This document shows positions 42,110 to 53,447 of a DNA stretch of 64,000 nt, piece by piece. The stretch is from Umbilicaria muhlenbergii (taxonomy: Eukaryota; Ascomycota; Lecanoromycetes; Umbilicariales; Umbilicariaceae), in the NCBI GenBank assembly GCA_000611775.1, contig KK106986.1, positions 310,001 to 374,000 of the forward strand, written 5' to 3'. The translations under genes were made by a program, and so were the position numbers. Numbering within the stretch: position 1 is the first letter of the stretch; each line of letters begins with the position of its first letter. The notes beneath the pieces were generated by a model. It had not been told where the DNA came from. It did not search any database and saw only the letters and a program-made list of their open reading frames with translations.

Positions 42110-42742
42110 ATGTCTGCATCCCCCGCCCAGCGTGCTCTCCAAATCTATGAGATAGTGGAGAACATCCTGCTATTTAACGCCCACATTAGCCTCTACAAAG
42201 AAATGATGTGTGTGCGAAGGACTTGCTCGACTTGGAATGCTGTCATCAAGAGATCGCTCAAGATACAAGAATCCATCTGGCTCTCCGTTCTGGCGCTCAA
42301 AATGGACGAGCCCTATAGCGAAAGGCGTGAGACAGCGTTGGGCATGGGATTGGATAATTTGATGTGGATCTATAACTCGGAGTCACGGAAGGTCACCGAA
42401 CTGTATGCTCTAGATAGGGGACCAACAAACTTGTACTGCGAAGGGCGGACCTCTTGTCTGGATATGCCTCTAGTATGGCAAAGAGTAATGTCCCTCAGGT
42501 GTTGGTTGCCTGATTTTCGGACACCCTACCCGGCCACGCGACCACCGGTGAACGCGAACTTGGAGGCTTTCCAATGGGACGGTTTGACTAGACCGGCTTA
42601 TCGCTATAAGTGTAGTTGCTGCACCACAGTCAAGGAAGCCGTTCAGCTTGTCATCTTCAATCACGAGAAATTTAATGCCAGTGCCATATCGATACCGCAC
42701 GAAGGTCAATATTCCGTCAGCGCAAAGAGGACATCCCACTGA
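42110..42742 (+). CDS. F-box-like protein, 210 residues
   Basis: Intronless. The N-terminal 50 residues form an F-box-like helix bundle (ALQIYEIVENILLFNAHISL, then MMCVRRTCSTWNAVIKRS), as in the many fungal proteins thought to bring substrates to SCF ubiquitin ligases. The following region (DNLMWIYNSESRKVTELYA, CLDMPLVWQRVMSLRCWL) is family-specific; the C-terminal part has a CSCC cysteine cluster and VKEAVQLVIFNHEK. Its nearest relative in the window is the broken copy 1.8 kb upstream, so the pair arose by local duplication. The canonical F-box leucine-proline start is replaced by EIVENIL, so binding to SKP1 is an inference. Confidence 0.65.
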   Translation: MSASPAQRALQIYEIVENILLFNAHISLYKEMMCVRRTCSTWNAVIKRSLKIQESIWLSVLALKMDEPYSERRETALGMGLDNLMWIYNSESRKVTELYALDRGPTNLYCEGRTSCLDMPLVWQRVMSLRCWLPDFRTPYPATRPPVNANLEAFQWDGLTRPAYRYKCSCCTTVKEAVQLVIFNHEKFNASAISIPHEGQYSVSAKRTSH

Positions 42743-42926
42743 GGTCGCGTTCACCTTGTTTCATGTTCGTGGCGGCATGTTTCGGAGCTGTGCTGGCAAA
42801 CCGGAGTATCCTTGATGTCACAAAGTACCACCTGAGTACAGAAGGATTATTTCGGTTACCAGATAGCACACTTCCCATGCCTGTGACAACGGCAGTTATA
42901 TGGTGTGAGACAGTGCCTATAAGGTA

Positions 42927-44400
42927 TCATGCCGATGACCCTATCTCAGCTTCCAACCTCTCAAGCTCCGCCTTCAACGTCTTGACACGCTCCCTCTTTC
43001 CATCATCCGCTTCCGGTGGGTTGAAGTTCCCCCGAAACACCAACTTCTTCTCCCGCATAAACTCATCCACGACCTCATCCGTAACCTTGGCCCTCCTCTC
43101 CTGAAAGCCCTTCACATATGACTGCAGTTCTTGAATACAGATCTTCTTCAACTCCCCCGTAAGGAGATCACCCTTCTCGTAGTCCGCCCGTATCTTCTCC
43201 AAAGCCTCATCGTCGTCCATAAAGAATGTCAGATATTGGAACGGCACATCATCCTTCGTCCTCCCACCCAACTCCCTGTGCTTCTCCACCGTATCCTGCC
43301 CGCCTGAAAAAGCGTACTTGTTTACCTTCTTCTGGATATCCTTGGCCGTATCATTAAGGAAAATGCCCGACTCAGGTATACTGGCTGACATCTTTGACCC
43401 CGGTCCCTGCAAAGCGGGCAGGAACACGGCGTGCAGAAGAGCGGGCTTCATGTAGCCGAGCTGCTTGGCATTATCGCGGCATTGGCGAAAGTAGGGGTCT
43501 TGGTCGATGGCACAGGGGATGAGGCATGGGACTGAGGCGGCTTTCTTCTTGTTGGAGCCGAAGATGTGGGGGAAGCTGGTGGCGAATGCGGTGGCGGATT
43601 GGATAGCGGGGAAGACCATTTCGCCAATGTTGTTACTAGGGTTGGTCAGAGAAAGTCTTCCGTCCAAGGAGAATGTAACATACCTGTCGTCGAAACCAAA
43701 GGTTCCTTTGATTTGGCTGACCGTTGTCCGTCTGGCGATTTGAATGGCGTTCTCATATAGAGCTCCTTTTACGTAATCGAAGTCGGCGAAGATGAAGGTC
43801 TTCTTCAGATCAAAGCCTACTGCTATGATGTCCTTGGCGTTTTGCCTGGTGAAGCGTTTTACATCCTCGACTTTGAGCTTTGGACTGTGCAGGAACTTCT
43901 CGTCGTCTGTTAACATTATTACCAGTGGGGCATCGAACACTTCTTGTAGCCACCTATAATACGTCAAAAGTTGTTGTATATAGGAATCAAGAATCGTACT
44001 TGGTGAACTCGAACGGCACAGCATGCCCTACATGCATGCTGTCACTACTCGGTCCTCTGCCGGTGTACAAGAAGAACGGCAGTCCCTTCTCGTAACGATC
44101 TAGAATTAGGTCTAATTCCCGGTGACTGAACACTATTCCCCGCCGCAGGAACCTGTGCGGTTTCTGGCCTGTGACTCGCTCGAACTTTTCCAGAAGTGCT
44201 TTATCAATCCTGGTGGCCCCAAATTTTCCTACGATCTTGTCGTAGTCGATAGCGAGCAGTTTTCCTTGCTCGTCGGTACCACCGGAAACATCGAATGGGG
44301 TGATGATCTGTTCCTTCGGTGTAATACCTTCGGCTGTGGCCGCCAGGGACAGCGAGGTCAGTGCTGGTGGCTGACCCGGCTCATCCTCTTTAGTCGCCAT
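42927..44400 (-). CDS. WRS1: Cytosolic tryptophanyl-tRNA synthetase
   Basis: Three exons from the ATG at 44400 (MATKEDEPGQPPALTS) to 42927. A class I synthetase of the eukaryotic cytosolic type: YTGRGPSSDSMHVGHAVPFE carries the HIGH-like motif, VIMLTDDEKFLHS and GFDLKKTFIFAD follow, then IGEMVFPAIQSATAFATSFP, IDQDPYFRQCRDNA and the KMSAS loop in GPGSKMSASIPES. The C-terminal anticodon-binding helices (LTGELKKICIQELQSYVKGF) end in a short coiled coil. Introns lie near 43940-43985 and 43635-43685. It is divergent from the PRELI/UPS gene, and the shared 371-base promoter holds a GCN4/CPC1-type palindrome, consistent with control of synthetases by amino acid starvation. Confidence 0.95.
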
Positions 44401-44666
44401 GGCTCAGTCGCGGAACCCAAGTTACTGAGAATGAAAATGGTACAAAATCAAATCGATACAACTTTAGGGCTCGCTTAGCAATTGAACGTGGATCACTGTT
44501 TTAGATGAAAAGAGCTCAAGGAATACCACCTCAGACGATGACAGGGACACTAGAAATGATCCGTCTGTGAAGTGGAGATTTTTGATATGAAATTGAAGTG
44601 TTCTGAGGCGCTTTCGCAAAAGAGTCATAAGTTAAGACTCTGGTTGTCGCCAAAAGACAAAACCCC

Positions 44667-44681
44667 CCGCTGAGTCAGCGG
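44667..44681. promoter_or_regulatory. GCN4/CPC1-type palindrome
   Basis: CCGCTGAGTCAGCGG is a perfect 15-base palindrome centred on TGAGTCA, the consensus for the bZIP activator GCN4/CPC1 (cross-pathway control). It lies 267 bases upstream of WRS1 and 91 bases upstream of the UPS gene, so it could serve both. Binding is inferred. Confidence 0.6.
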
Positions 44682-44771
44682 AGCTTTCCCCAGATTAAGC
44701 CATGCCGAATCGAGACGACATCCTGAAAGATCCAAAGCAACTCACACGAGCTCCTCAGTAATGCCAGAACT

Positions 44772-45623
44772 ATGGTCAAGTTCTTCGAAAGTGCGTTCAC
44801 TTACGATTACTCATTCCCTGCCGTAACCCTTGCCTACTTCCTACGCTACCCCAACCCTTTGGCACACCATGTCTTCTCAACCGACGTCATTGATCGCCAT
44901 TTCGACCCTATCAGTCAAAGGTTACACACGACACGACTTCATCAGAAGCGCTCGAGGATACCACCCGCAGTGCTGAAGCTGCTGCCAAAGGGGATCCTAG
45001 GGGCGACCACTGACGGGACAGCCAAGAGCTATGTTGTTGAGAAAAGCGTGGTGGATGTAAAGGAGGGTTGGATGGAGACCGAGACAAGGAATCTGGAATG
45101 GACGGGCATATTGAGTGTGATTGAGAAGCAGGTTTACCGTCGCGGCGATACAGACCAACCGCCTGCCCGAGGTGGTTTGGTCGAGCATGCGAAAGACGAG
45201 ACCACCGACGTCACCACTTCCGTTACGTTCGTTTCGCGATTTGGACAAGCCAGGGCATTAGGGAAACGACGAAAAGCCGATGCGCCTGCCACAAGCTCGG
45301 TGTCGTCGAGCGAGTTGGAGGAGGAAACGCCGCCAAAGAGAGGTTTTCTGGCCTCGTGGTCAACGGCTTCAGTACAGCGGACAATCGAGATCATGGGCAT
45401 GAGGAGGACACGGGAGGCTTTGGTGAAGAGCAAGGAAGGCATGAATGTAGTCTTGGAACGGCTTCTACATGGTGGGCTTGTAGGGGTCCTTGAGGGCATG
45501 CGCAGAGATCACGAAGATGCGTTCGGACCAGATGGGCCTTGGAAGCGCGCGTGGCAGCAGGGACGGGACAACAATGTCGATGGGAGGCCGGGGCTTCGCA
45601 ATGATCCCTTTGACGATGACTGA
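44772..45623 (+). CDS. PRELI/MSF1 (UPS-type) mitochondrial lipid-transfer protein
   Basis: Intronless, 283 residues. It opens with the PRELI/MSF1 domain: MVKFFESAFTYDYSFPAVTL, YFLRYPNPLAHHVFSTDVID, LHTTRLHQKRSRIPPAVLKL, then KEGWMETETRNLEWTGILSV, all hallmark blocks. Yeast UPS1 and UPS2 with MDM35 carry phosphatidic acid and phosphatidylserine across the intermembrane space for cardiolipin and phosphatidylethanolamine synthesis. The yeast proteins are about 175-230 residues; here an acidic low-complexity insert (SSVSSSELEEETPPKRG) follows the central region before the C-terminal helix SKEGMNVVLERLLHGGL. No cleavable presequence is needed, as the family is imported by MDM35 trapping. Which UPS paralogue it is cannot be told. 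Confidence 0.9.
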   Translation: MVKFFESAFTYDYSFPAVTLAYFLRYPNPLAHHVFSTDVIDRHFDPISQRLHTTRLHQKRSRIPPAVLKLLPKGILGATTDGTAKSYVVEKSVVDVKEGWMETETRNLEWTGILSVIEKQVYRRGDTDQPPARGGLVEHAKDETTDVTTSVTFVSRFGQARALGKRRKADAPATSSVSSSELEEETPPKRGFLASWSTASVQRTIEIMGMRRTREALVKSKEGMNVVLERLLHGGLVGVLEGMRRDHEDAFGPDGPWKRAWQQGRDNNVDGRPGLRNDPFDDD

Positions 45624-46197
45624 GGAGCATGGTGTACCAAGAGCTGTCACATTGATGTTGATGCATAGCCGGATGAAGGAATTTGGAACCGGGTTGGCGT
45701 AGCGTTGGCGTTGGCGATGGCTTTCATCCTCTGCTGCTATTTCGTTACTTCGAACGTTGGGAGACTTCACCTAAAGTGTATTACTTTTATTCACTGTCCA
45801 AGACAGCATAGTGAGAGTACGCTGGAAACATGTTCCCCTCCAGATCCATGAACGCTTCCTCAAATGAATGCGCTTGTGGCGAGAGGTGCACGGACCAGGC
45901 CAAAAATTCAAGTCATACCCGTAACCCAAATTTGGCTTGGCTCTTCGATGACCTAAACATTTTACCAGTGCCTCAACATCGACACCCTTTCGCAGGTTTT
46001 CGAGTTACAGAATCCGCTAAGGACAATTCCATCACTTGGGGAGGTACTGATCTGCATCTCCATCGATTCTCCGCGCGGAGGTCCTGGGGCTCGGTTATGG
46101 TGGGTGCCTGATTCGGCGCGCTTTGTTTTTTGTCTCCTTCCGCAACTCTCGAGGCCGGGCTTTATTGCGGTCATCAAGACCCCCTCAACCCCTCGCC

Positions 46198-48360
46198 ATG
46201 GGTGCCCCTCGCCGGAAAAACCTCATCGCCAGCAGGAGGCGGGTGGATGATGAGGGTGAAGAGGAGGGTTCGGTGGTAGCGGGAGTGGAGGATGACTCGC
46301 TGAGTGAAGGATCCGCCATCAGTGATGCTGATGACGATGCAGACGCTGAAGGGAGTGATACAAGCGATGTCAACACGCCTGAACGGAGGCCCAATACACT
46401 AAAAGCCGATACAAATGGTCATCCCAAGGCAGCGAACGGAACTGTTGACCAGGCTATCGTACCAGCAAAGAAGCCGTCGGGTACTGCCGCGATGACCGAT
46501 ACAGAAGCCATGATGAATGGCCTGAACATCGCCGATGATGTGGATGCAGCGGAAGGGGTGGACTTTGATAATATGACTGAGCAGCCTCAGATTCCTGATT
46601 CGCAAGACAATACAGCACAGGATCAGGAACCGGCAGGACGGTCAGAAACTCTGGCAGATCGGAGACGACGGGAACATGAGGAATACAAGAAGAAGCGGGA
46701 TGCGGATCCAGCCTTTGTACCAAATCGGGGAGGCTTCTTCATGCACGATCAACGTTCTGCAGCACCCGGCCAGAATGGATTCAGACCGTTTGGGAGAGGC
46801 AGGGGAAGAGGGCGAGGGGGCTTGGGTGGTGGCCCTATTGTGCCGACTAGGTCAGTGCAACAACTCAAGTCTAACTGTATTCACATATGGCAAAGTTACT
46901 GACTGTATTACAGTCAAGGCTACCCAGCTTTGGGACCAGCAGATGCACAATGGGCGCACGACTTGCACGAGACCGTTGCACAACCGGAGCCAGTTTCGAC
47001 TGGAGTACCCACCACTGCGATGAACTCTAGTACAACATCCCAGCCTAAGCCTACACCATCTGCTCCGAGAGCGCCTCCACCGAATAGATCTTTCTCGAAG
47101 AGCACCCGCATTGGCAATGTACAAGTCAGAGTTTATATGGCTGGCATGCAAGACCCGATCATCTTTTCCGCAGTCCCTGTCAATCAGCATACCCGTCTGC
47201 CGCACCACCGCCCGCCACTAAGACGCGATAAACCTGTTCGCATTTCTTTGCCTGATCTACCTCCCCGCTACATATTCCCCGCCATGGAGAGATCGTTCAT
47301 CTTCATACCTCGGGCCCTACGACCTAATCAGCAAGGGTTCGGACGAGGAAGAGGGAGGGCTAGCTTCAGCGGATATGTTGCGTTCTCCAGCAGAAGGACC
47401 AGTGCGCATGGCGGTAGTGTTTATTCACCAAGCGTAGCGATGAGCCGGAGGTCATCTCTTGCCCGAGAAGTGTCGCGCGATGACATCATGTCCCCCGCTG
47501 GCTCCGGTTCAAACCCACTAGCTACGAACACGGAATCAGGCAAGCCGGTTGTGCGGCTACCTCCTGCCGCCGAGCAAGTGCCAGGGTCTACTCCACAGGC
47601 TATGGATGTGCTCAACTCAGCTCCAGTGGTCAACCTCCCTCTACCACAAACCTATCCATTGCCTCAAAAGCCAACGTTCCGCGAGAACCGGCCCGCGCCG
47701 ATCCCAATGCACCAGCCTCGGCCGCAAAAGACCGTTTCTGTTGCAGATATCGAGTCTCCGGCTAGTCTCAACTTCCACCCGCCCCAGCAGCAGTTGCAGC
47801 AGCCTTTCCACCAACAAGTCCCAACGCAAGTCAACAGCCAAATGTACCCACAAGACCAGCCATTGTACCCTCACTCCCGACACCCGTCGCATCCCAGTCA
47901 AACCTCTGGCGGTACTCCGCTCTCGCAGATTCCGGAACGTGCTATTCATGCGCAGCCGTTCCAACCTTACCCATACCATCAGCCTCCCAGTTTCTACCCC
48001 CCGCCATACCCTCAGCCAATGTATTACTATCTACCTCCGAACGTTGTTCCGACCCTCGGCCCATCGGTCGGTGCGCCTACGTTCGTACCTGGGCAGCAAT
48101 ATCAGTATGCGGTGCCAGTAGGGCCTCCGGCCCCGCCAGCAGATCCGACCACTCCGGCAGGGACGGTGGCCCACGAAAGCAACGGGATGGTATACTACTA
48201 CGACTCATCGCAACTGCCCACGGGTCCGGAAGCAAGCGCGACTTATCCCCCCGCGGGTTATGCTCCGCCTCCACCCGGGAGTGTCGTGAGCATGGGTGGG
48301 TCGCCTGGCGGCTTCTCGTACCAGGCCGCCGCTCCGGCAGTTTACTTTCCCCCGCAGTGA
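46198..48360 (+). CDS. Barentsz/CASC3 (Btz) domain protein
   Basis: Two exons, intron about 46852-46914. Starts MGAPRRKNLIASRRRVDDEG with an acidic region, then the Btz core: RRREHEEYKKKRDADPAFVP followed by NRGGFFMHDQR, which matches the eIF4AIII-binding SELOR region of Barentsz/CASC3, a component of the exon junction complex. FRPFGRGRGRGRGGLGGG and a later RGRGRASF stretch are RGG-type RNA-binding segments. The long C-terminal half is disordered, rich in proline, glutamine and tyrosine (PYPYHQPPSFYPPPYPQPMY). Fungal Btz proteins are poorly studied because budding yeast lost them. The start is placed at 46198 because the frame upstream reads as 5' leader. Confidence 0.85.
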
Positions 48361-49491
48361 GCGCGGCAGCTGGGACGTTGTATAGGAGCGGCGGCCGTTC
48401 TTTAATATTTTGATTCTCGATTCCCTTTATTCAAGCGATCTGGCCTTTTGTGCATTTGCAAGCGTGCGTCGTCAGGTTTATGCAAGCGTTCGGCGGCGGA
48501 CCGGGGCTCTTTCGCGTTGTCAACTTGTTCCACGTCTTACCTCTTCCCTTCCGTTGTATGTCTACAAAAGGTTTGCTAGTGGTCGCCGCCTGTCTCGCAC
48601 GATGCGCCCCACTCTGCGGCGGGAGCCTGAGTCTTCGTTTGGCTCTTTGTCCGCTTGTCGAGCGAGCTTCTAGCGTCTTCACTTCTTGGGCGTCGCCTTT
48701 TTGTGTAAATAGTCTTGGAAGCTCTTGGCTTGATTGCAGCTCCTCATGCATTGTAACTATACCTACTGAATCCAATTGCCACCATCCAATGTTGCGAGCT
48801 CCGTCATGACCGTTTTGACTGGGTCGGCATCCGCGCCGCGCCGCGTCGCGGAACAGAACGGTGCGGCGAGTATCTGAGCGTCGTGTGACCCCCGCTCCGA
48901 GCCTAGTGCTTACGAGGAGCAAAGCAATGAATGCAATGAATGCAATTCCGTCATGCGGACCTCCTGCCGTTCACTAACTCGGCCTCGTCGATCCGGTGAA
49001 TGCCATCTGCCTACATACATGTACATGTAGAAATCTCGAAAGCACATGAACACGCAAGCACGACTGGCCTGATCCCTCAGCCTCATTCACTTGAGCCAAG
49101 CGGCTCGACAGGAAAGGTTCCAGCGCTGACGCAGCATTACGAGCACACCTTACCTTACCTTACCTTACCTTACCTTACCACGGACAAGCTGCTTCGGCTA
49201 CCGCTAGCCTTCCCTTGCCTTCCTTCGCCAGAGCTAGGCAACCAAGGCCTCCTCAGCCGATGCTGGAATCCTCCGACACTGACCCCTCACACCGACACCT
49301 TCCCTTGCCGCCAACCTCATCTCCTACCTCGACCTCCTCTCTCCACCGTTGACGACTCCATCATCAACCATCTCCGTTCGTGTTCCACGAAGCCTTCGAC
49401 AGCTTCTCGTCAACCCTTCTCCCGCTCCTCGTAACGTGCGAAGCCTATCAACCTCAGACACCGCTTCGTCATTGACATAGTCAAGATAGCG
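48361..49491. other. Gap and 5' region of the NBR1 gene
   Basis: No gene supported. Contains the CCTTA microsatellite at 49148-49177 and pyrimidine-rich DNA running up to the NBR1 start, as common in fungal promoters and 5' leaders. Confidence 0.6.
49148..49177. repeat. (CCTTA)6 microsatellite
   Basis: Six uninterrupted copies of CCTTA about 315 bases upstream of the NBR1 start codon. Could vary in length between isolates. Confidence 0.95.
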
Positions 49492-52405
49492 ATGAATCCC
49501 ACGATCGCGGCCAATATCTCTCCGAGCGCCGATACCTTGATCACCATCAAGGTCCAGCTTGCTGGAGAGAATAGGAGATTCAAGCTGGCCTTGAGAGACT
49601 TAGGAGCAAACACCTTGCCAGACAAGGTATGTTCTCTAGAGCTCATTGGCAGCCTCATGAGTCAGCCTCGACTGCCTGACACTATACACCCGCAAACTAT
49701 CTCCACACCCTAAAGCTGTTATGTCAACTGAAATACGACTAACGCTTGTGCTTGCCTAGCTTCGTTTCCTTCTTGCCATCCCAGTCAGCCAGACTGTTCT
49801 CTTTGAACGCTACTCTGACAGTGCCGGCTCATACATCACCCTTGATAGCAAGAATCCTTCAGTCTACAAGCAGCTGTATCGTGCTGCTAAAGCGAAGCTA
49901 AAGCTTCGACTCAAAGCTACCGTAGTCGATGATGCTCCGTCAACGCCGGAGGTCGTCGAGTCTGTGCCGGCACCTCCCGATCGCCTGAGCTCTCACTGCT
50001 ACGTACCACCGATGAACCCAGATCCCCTCAAGTCGAACGCCATACGTGTTGAAGACCTCCTGTCCAACAATGTGGCTCCAGTTGCTACCCTGGCTACACC
50101 CATACCCACCGTCCAGGCCTCTGAAGAGCAGCAGCGTCTTGCTTATGGGCAGTATCTTCTCCAGCAAATGCCTACTGTGGTGAAGCAACACCAGGAGCCG
50201 CCTCCTGTCTCGGCCGTACCATCCGAGGGCAAGATTAAGATGGAAGCTTCGGTTAAAGACGCGGCTGCGGATGAAGCGCCTGTGCCTCGCTCTTTCTCCG
50301 CTCGCGACCAGTTCTACGCTGAGCTTGCGACTATGTCGAAGACTCGTCCCACAGCGTTTACCTGTGGCGTGCCCACGCAGGCTTTCCAAATCCCTGGCCC
50401 AGCATTCTCCGTCTACTGCAATAGTTGCGACAAGCCTATTCCTGATTCCCACTGGCATTGCGGCATCTGCGATGACGGTGATTTCGACCTTTGCCGCGAG
50501 TGTGTTGAGAATCAGGTTCTGTGCGGTGGGGAAGACCACTGGATGATCAAGAGATTCGTGAAGAACGGCACTGTCATCGCTAGCACGACCGAGACGATTG
50601 CCCCGAAGAGGACTATCAAGACCGAATCGGAGAAGGAGGTTCCAGGTGCATTCATTTCCAGTAACAAGGAGGACGACCTTTACTCTGAGACCATTGACAT
50701 GACCACTCGTACCTGCAACTCGTGCGTTGGAGGTAAGCTGTGCCCGCGGTTCATGTGGATGGGAAGTTTGCTAACTGCTGTAGCCTTCCATGAATCAAAC
50801 TTTGTCACTTGCACTGTCTGTGAGGACTATGACCTATGCATTCCATGCCATGTCGGGTTGAAGCATGGCCACCACCCGAGCCATGAGTTTATGCCGGCTT
50901 GTGAGGAGACCACCCTGGATCTCTTGGCTCACACACTTTGTGCACCCGGCCGCAACATGCGCCACTTTGCAATTTGTGATGGTTGTGAGAAGGTATGTTT
51001 GTCGGAGGTGTTTCACTGGCGCTCAGGGACTAATCTGGTATAGGACATCTACGGAGTACGTCACAAGTGCATGAATTGCCCTGATTGGGATTATTGCTCC
51101 AGATGTGTGAAGAGTGCTCGCCACATCCATCCAGGACATCGCTTTGTTCCCATCTACGAGACCATTGCGAGCCCGTCAGTGCGCTCCCAGAGACATTACG
51201 GCATTTTCTGCGATGGACCGCTTTGCAAGGGCAAGGGCCATCAGTCTTACATTGTGGGTGATCGCTACAAGTGTGCTGTCTGCAACGACACCGACTTCTG
51301 TGCCAATTGCGAGGCTCTGCCAACTCATCGCCACAACCGCACCCACCCATTGATCAAGTTCAGAACTCCAGTGAGAAACGTATCAGTGACCACTCTTGGT
51401 GAAAAGGACAATGGAGAGCCAATGTACACCATGGGCGACAAGCCTACGCAGACCAGCTCGAGGTCCACCGAGACGATTCCAGCCGTACAATCAACCAACG
51501 CTGCCACTCAGGTCCAGACAATAGCAGAAGTAGAGCCAACCGAGCAGGTCAAGGTGGGGTCGGGGGAAGAGAAACCTCATGTAATCAAGGTCGAGCGTAA
51601 TTTCCTACGTGTGCAGCCAACGCTGGAGAAACTCGATATGACCAAGCTCGAGGCTCATTTCCTTCGTGATGCCGTCGCCGATGGTTCCAAGCTTCTCCCG
51701 AACCACCAGTTTGTGCAGACCTGGACACTGCGCAACCCGGGTCCGAAGGTCTGGCCCGCCGGCTGCAGTGTCCGCTTCATCGGAGGAGACAACATGCTCA
51801 ATGTTGATCCGCTTCACCCATCGAGCACAACCGATCTAGCCAAGGCAAACAAGAGTAACGTTATCGATCACGATGTCGCCGTTGGAGAAGAAGTCAATTT
51901 CTCTGTTACTATGAAGACCCCTCAACGTGAAGGCAAGGCTATTTCCTACTGGCGTCTCAAGGCTGCCGACGGCACGCCGTTCGGTCACAAGCTTTGGTGT
52001 GACATCGATGTTTGCAACCTCCCATTGCAGTCACCTCCCATCATTGAGACTGAGCACATTGAGGACATTGCGAAGGAGATCAAGAAGGAAGAGACGTCTG
52101 AACATCAAGAAACCAACGTCATTGAACAAGTCAAGGAAGAACCCAAGGAGGAGCCGAAGGCGGAGCACGAGAGCCAGATGATCTTCCCCAAGCTCGACAA
52201 AGAATCCCCCGTTTCAAGTACCCACGAGGCCCGTGACATGCAACCCTCCGTGAGCACTGAAGAGCAGGAGTTGGTCGAAGACGTCGAGAGCCTTGGCATT
52301 GACGACGATGACGAGACCGACGATGGCTTCTTGACAGATGAGGAATACGACATCGTCGACGGGAGCGACGAGGAGTTTATGGACGCTTCTCAGGGCAAGA
52401 AGTAG
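49492..52405 (+). CDS. NBR1-type selective autophagy receptor
   Basis: Four exons (49492-49626, 49760-50732, 50784-50992, 51044-52405) give 892 residues. Order: PB1-like domain at about 17-100 (LITIKVQLAGENRRFKLALR, then VYKQLYRAAKAKLKLRLKA); four ZZ zinc fingers (YCNSCDKPIPDSHWHCGICD; TCNSCVGAFHESNFVTCTVC; CDGCEKDIYGVRHKCMNCPD; CKGKGHQSYIVGDRYKCAVC); then the FW/NBR1 domain (NHQFVQTWTLRNPGPKVWPA, ISYWRLKAADGTPFGHKLWC). The last 60 residues are acidic and include EEYDIVDG, a good match to an LC3/ATG8-interacting motif. No UBA domain is seen. In filamentous fungi NBR1 proteins serve the NVT/autophagy route and pexophagy. Four ZZ domains exceed the one of human NBR1. Confidence 0.93.
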
Positions 52406-53447
52406 AGCATCTACCGGGCCCAAAGCAATGCTTCCTGGATAGAACGGCAAAACGGAGTCGCTGGTCTAGCTTACGGAATCTGAGGGCGGACAAGTTGGGA
52501 AAGGGAAGGGAGTGGGGGGCCACGGAGAAATTGATCAAGGAAGGGGTGGCGGTGCCTAGGAGACTGGAGCAAATCGGTGCGAAAATAACGAGGAGGGAAA
52601 TTCTCAACATTTTCCTCTCTTTTTCTTATTCAATCTTTTTGCTTGGGAAGTTGCTGGTTTTGCCTGCTTGTTATTGGATGTAGTTTATTTGCAATGAAAC
52701 GACCCATCTCCTGATTCCGTGATTCCATGTGGTATGTTTATGGAAGTAAGTGATATCTCTAGTAATATTGTTTTTGTTGTCGTAGACGAAAGTCGAATAC
52801 TTCGGTAGGCTCTGATCCTTACTCACCCGCAAGATGCTGATGAAAAGGTAGACATACGGAGGCGTTCGACATAGCCCGCCTATCTCGTTGTTGAATGTCA
52901 GCTTGGTATTCCTGCCGGCGGAATCCTAGCCCACATAGCGCTCTGTAGAGTAGGTCAAGAAACCTCAGAACCCAGACTCCTTCCAAGGCGGTCTGCTCTC
53001 CACACCGTCCCGTAAAACTCCCTTACCATCACAGTACTACTGCTGGCATCTGATTCCAACTCACGATTTACAAGGGTCAAATACGTCCGTGAAAAGCCGC
53101 AAGATTGGTCCCCAAAAAGCCCTTTATAAATCACCACTCCAGCCATTCGGTCAAAGCAGGAAAGAAAGAAAGAAAGAAAGAAAGCGTGTACTGATTCTTG
53201 CATTTCAATTGCTGGTGGGCCGGCCCATCTGTCTGTCTGTCTAGCTAAAAGAAAGCGAAGGGTATAACAACCAGGCTGACCCCGACGTTGTCTCCGTGCC
53301 ACGTGTGCTCGATGCTCCTCTTGCCCGCAAACCGGTGCTCGACCAATCTGCCCAATTCGGCAAAGAAACGAGTGTTTGACGAAAACCATGTGCCACCATC
53401 GTCGCATGCAACGCAACTTGTACTTGGGCAGGGACAACGGGCTTTCC
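52406..53447. other. Gap with simple repeats
   Basis: Convergent 3' ends of NBR1 and the aspartic protease. (AAAG)6 at 53161-53184 and a (TCTG)3-4 run at about 53228-53242 are present. No gene seen. Confidence 0.65.
53161..53184. repeat. (AAAG)6 microsatellite
   Basis: Six perfect copies of AAAG in the gap between NBR1 and the aspartic protease gene. A further (CT)9 run at about 53560-53577 lies in the last intron of the protease gene. Confidence 0.95.
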
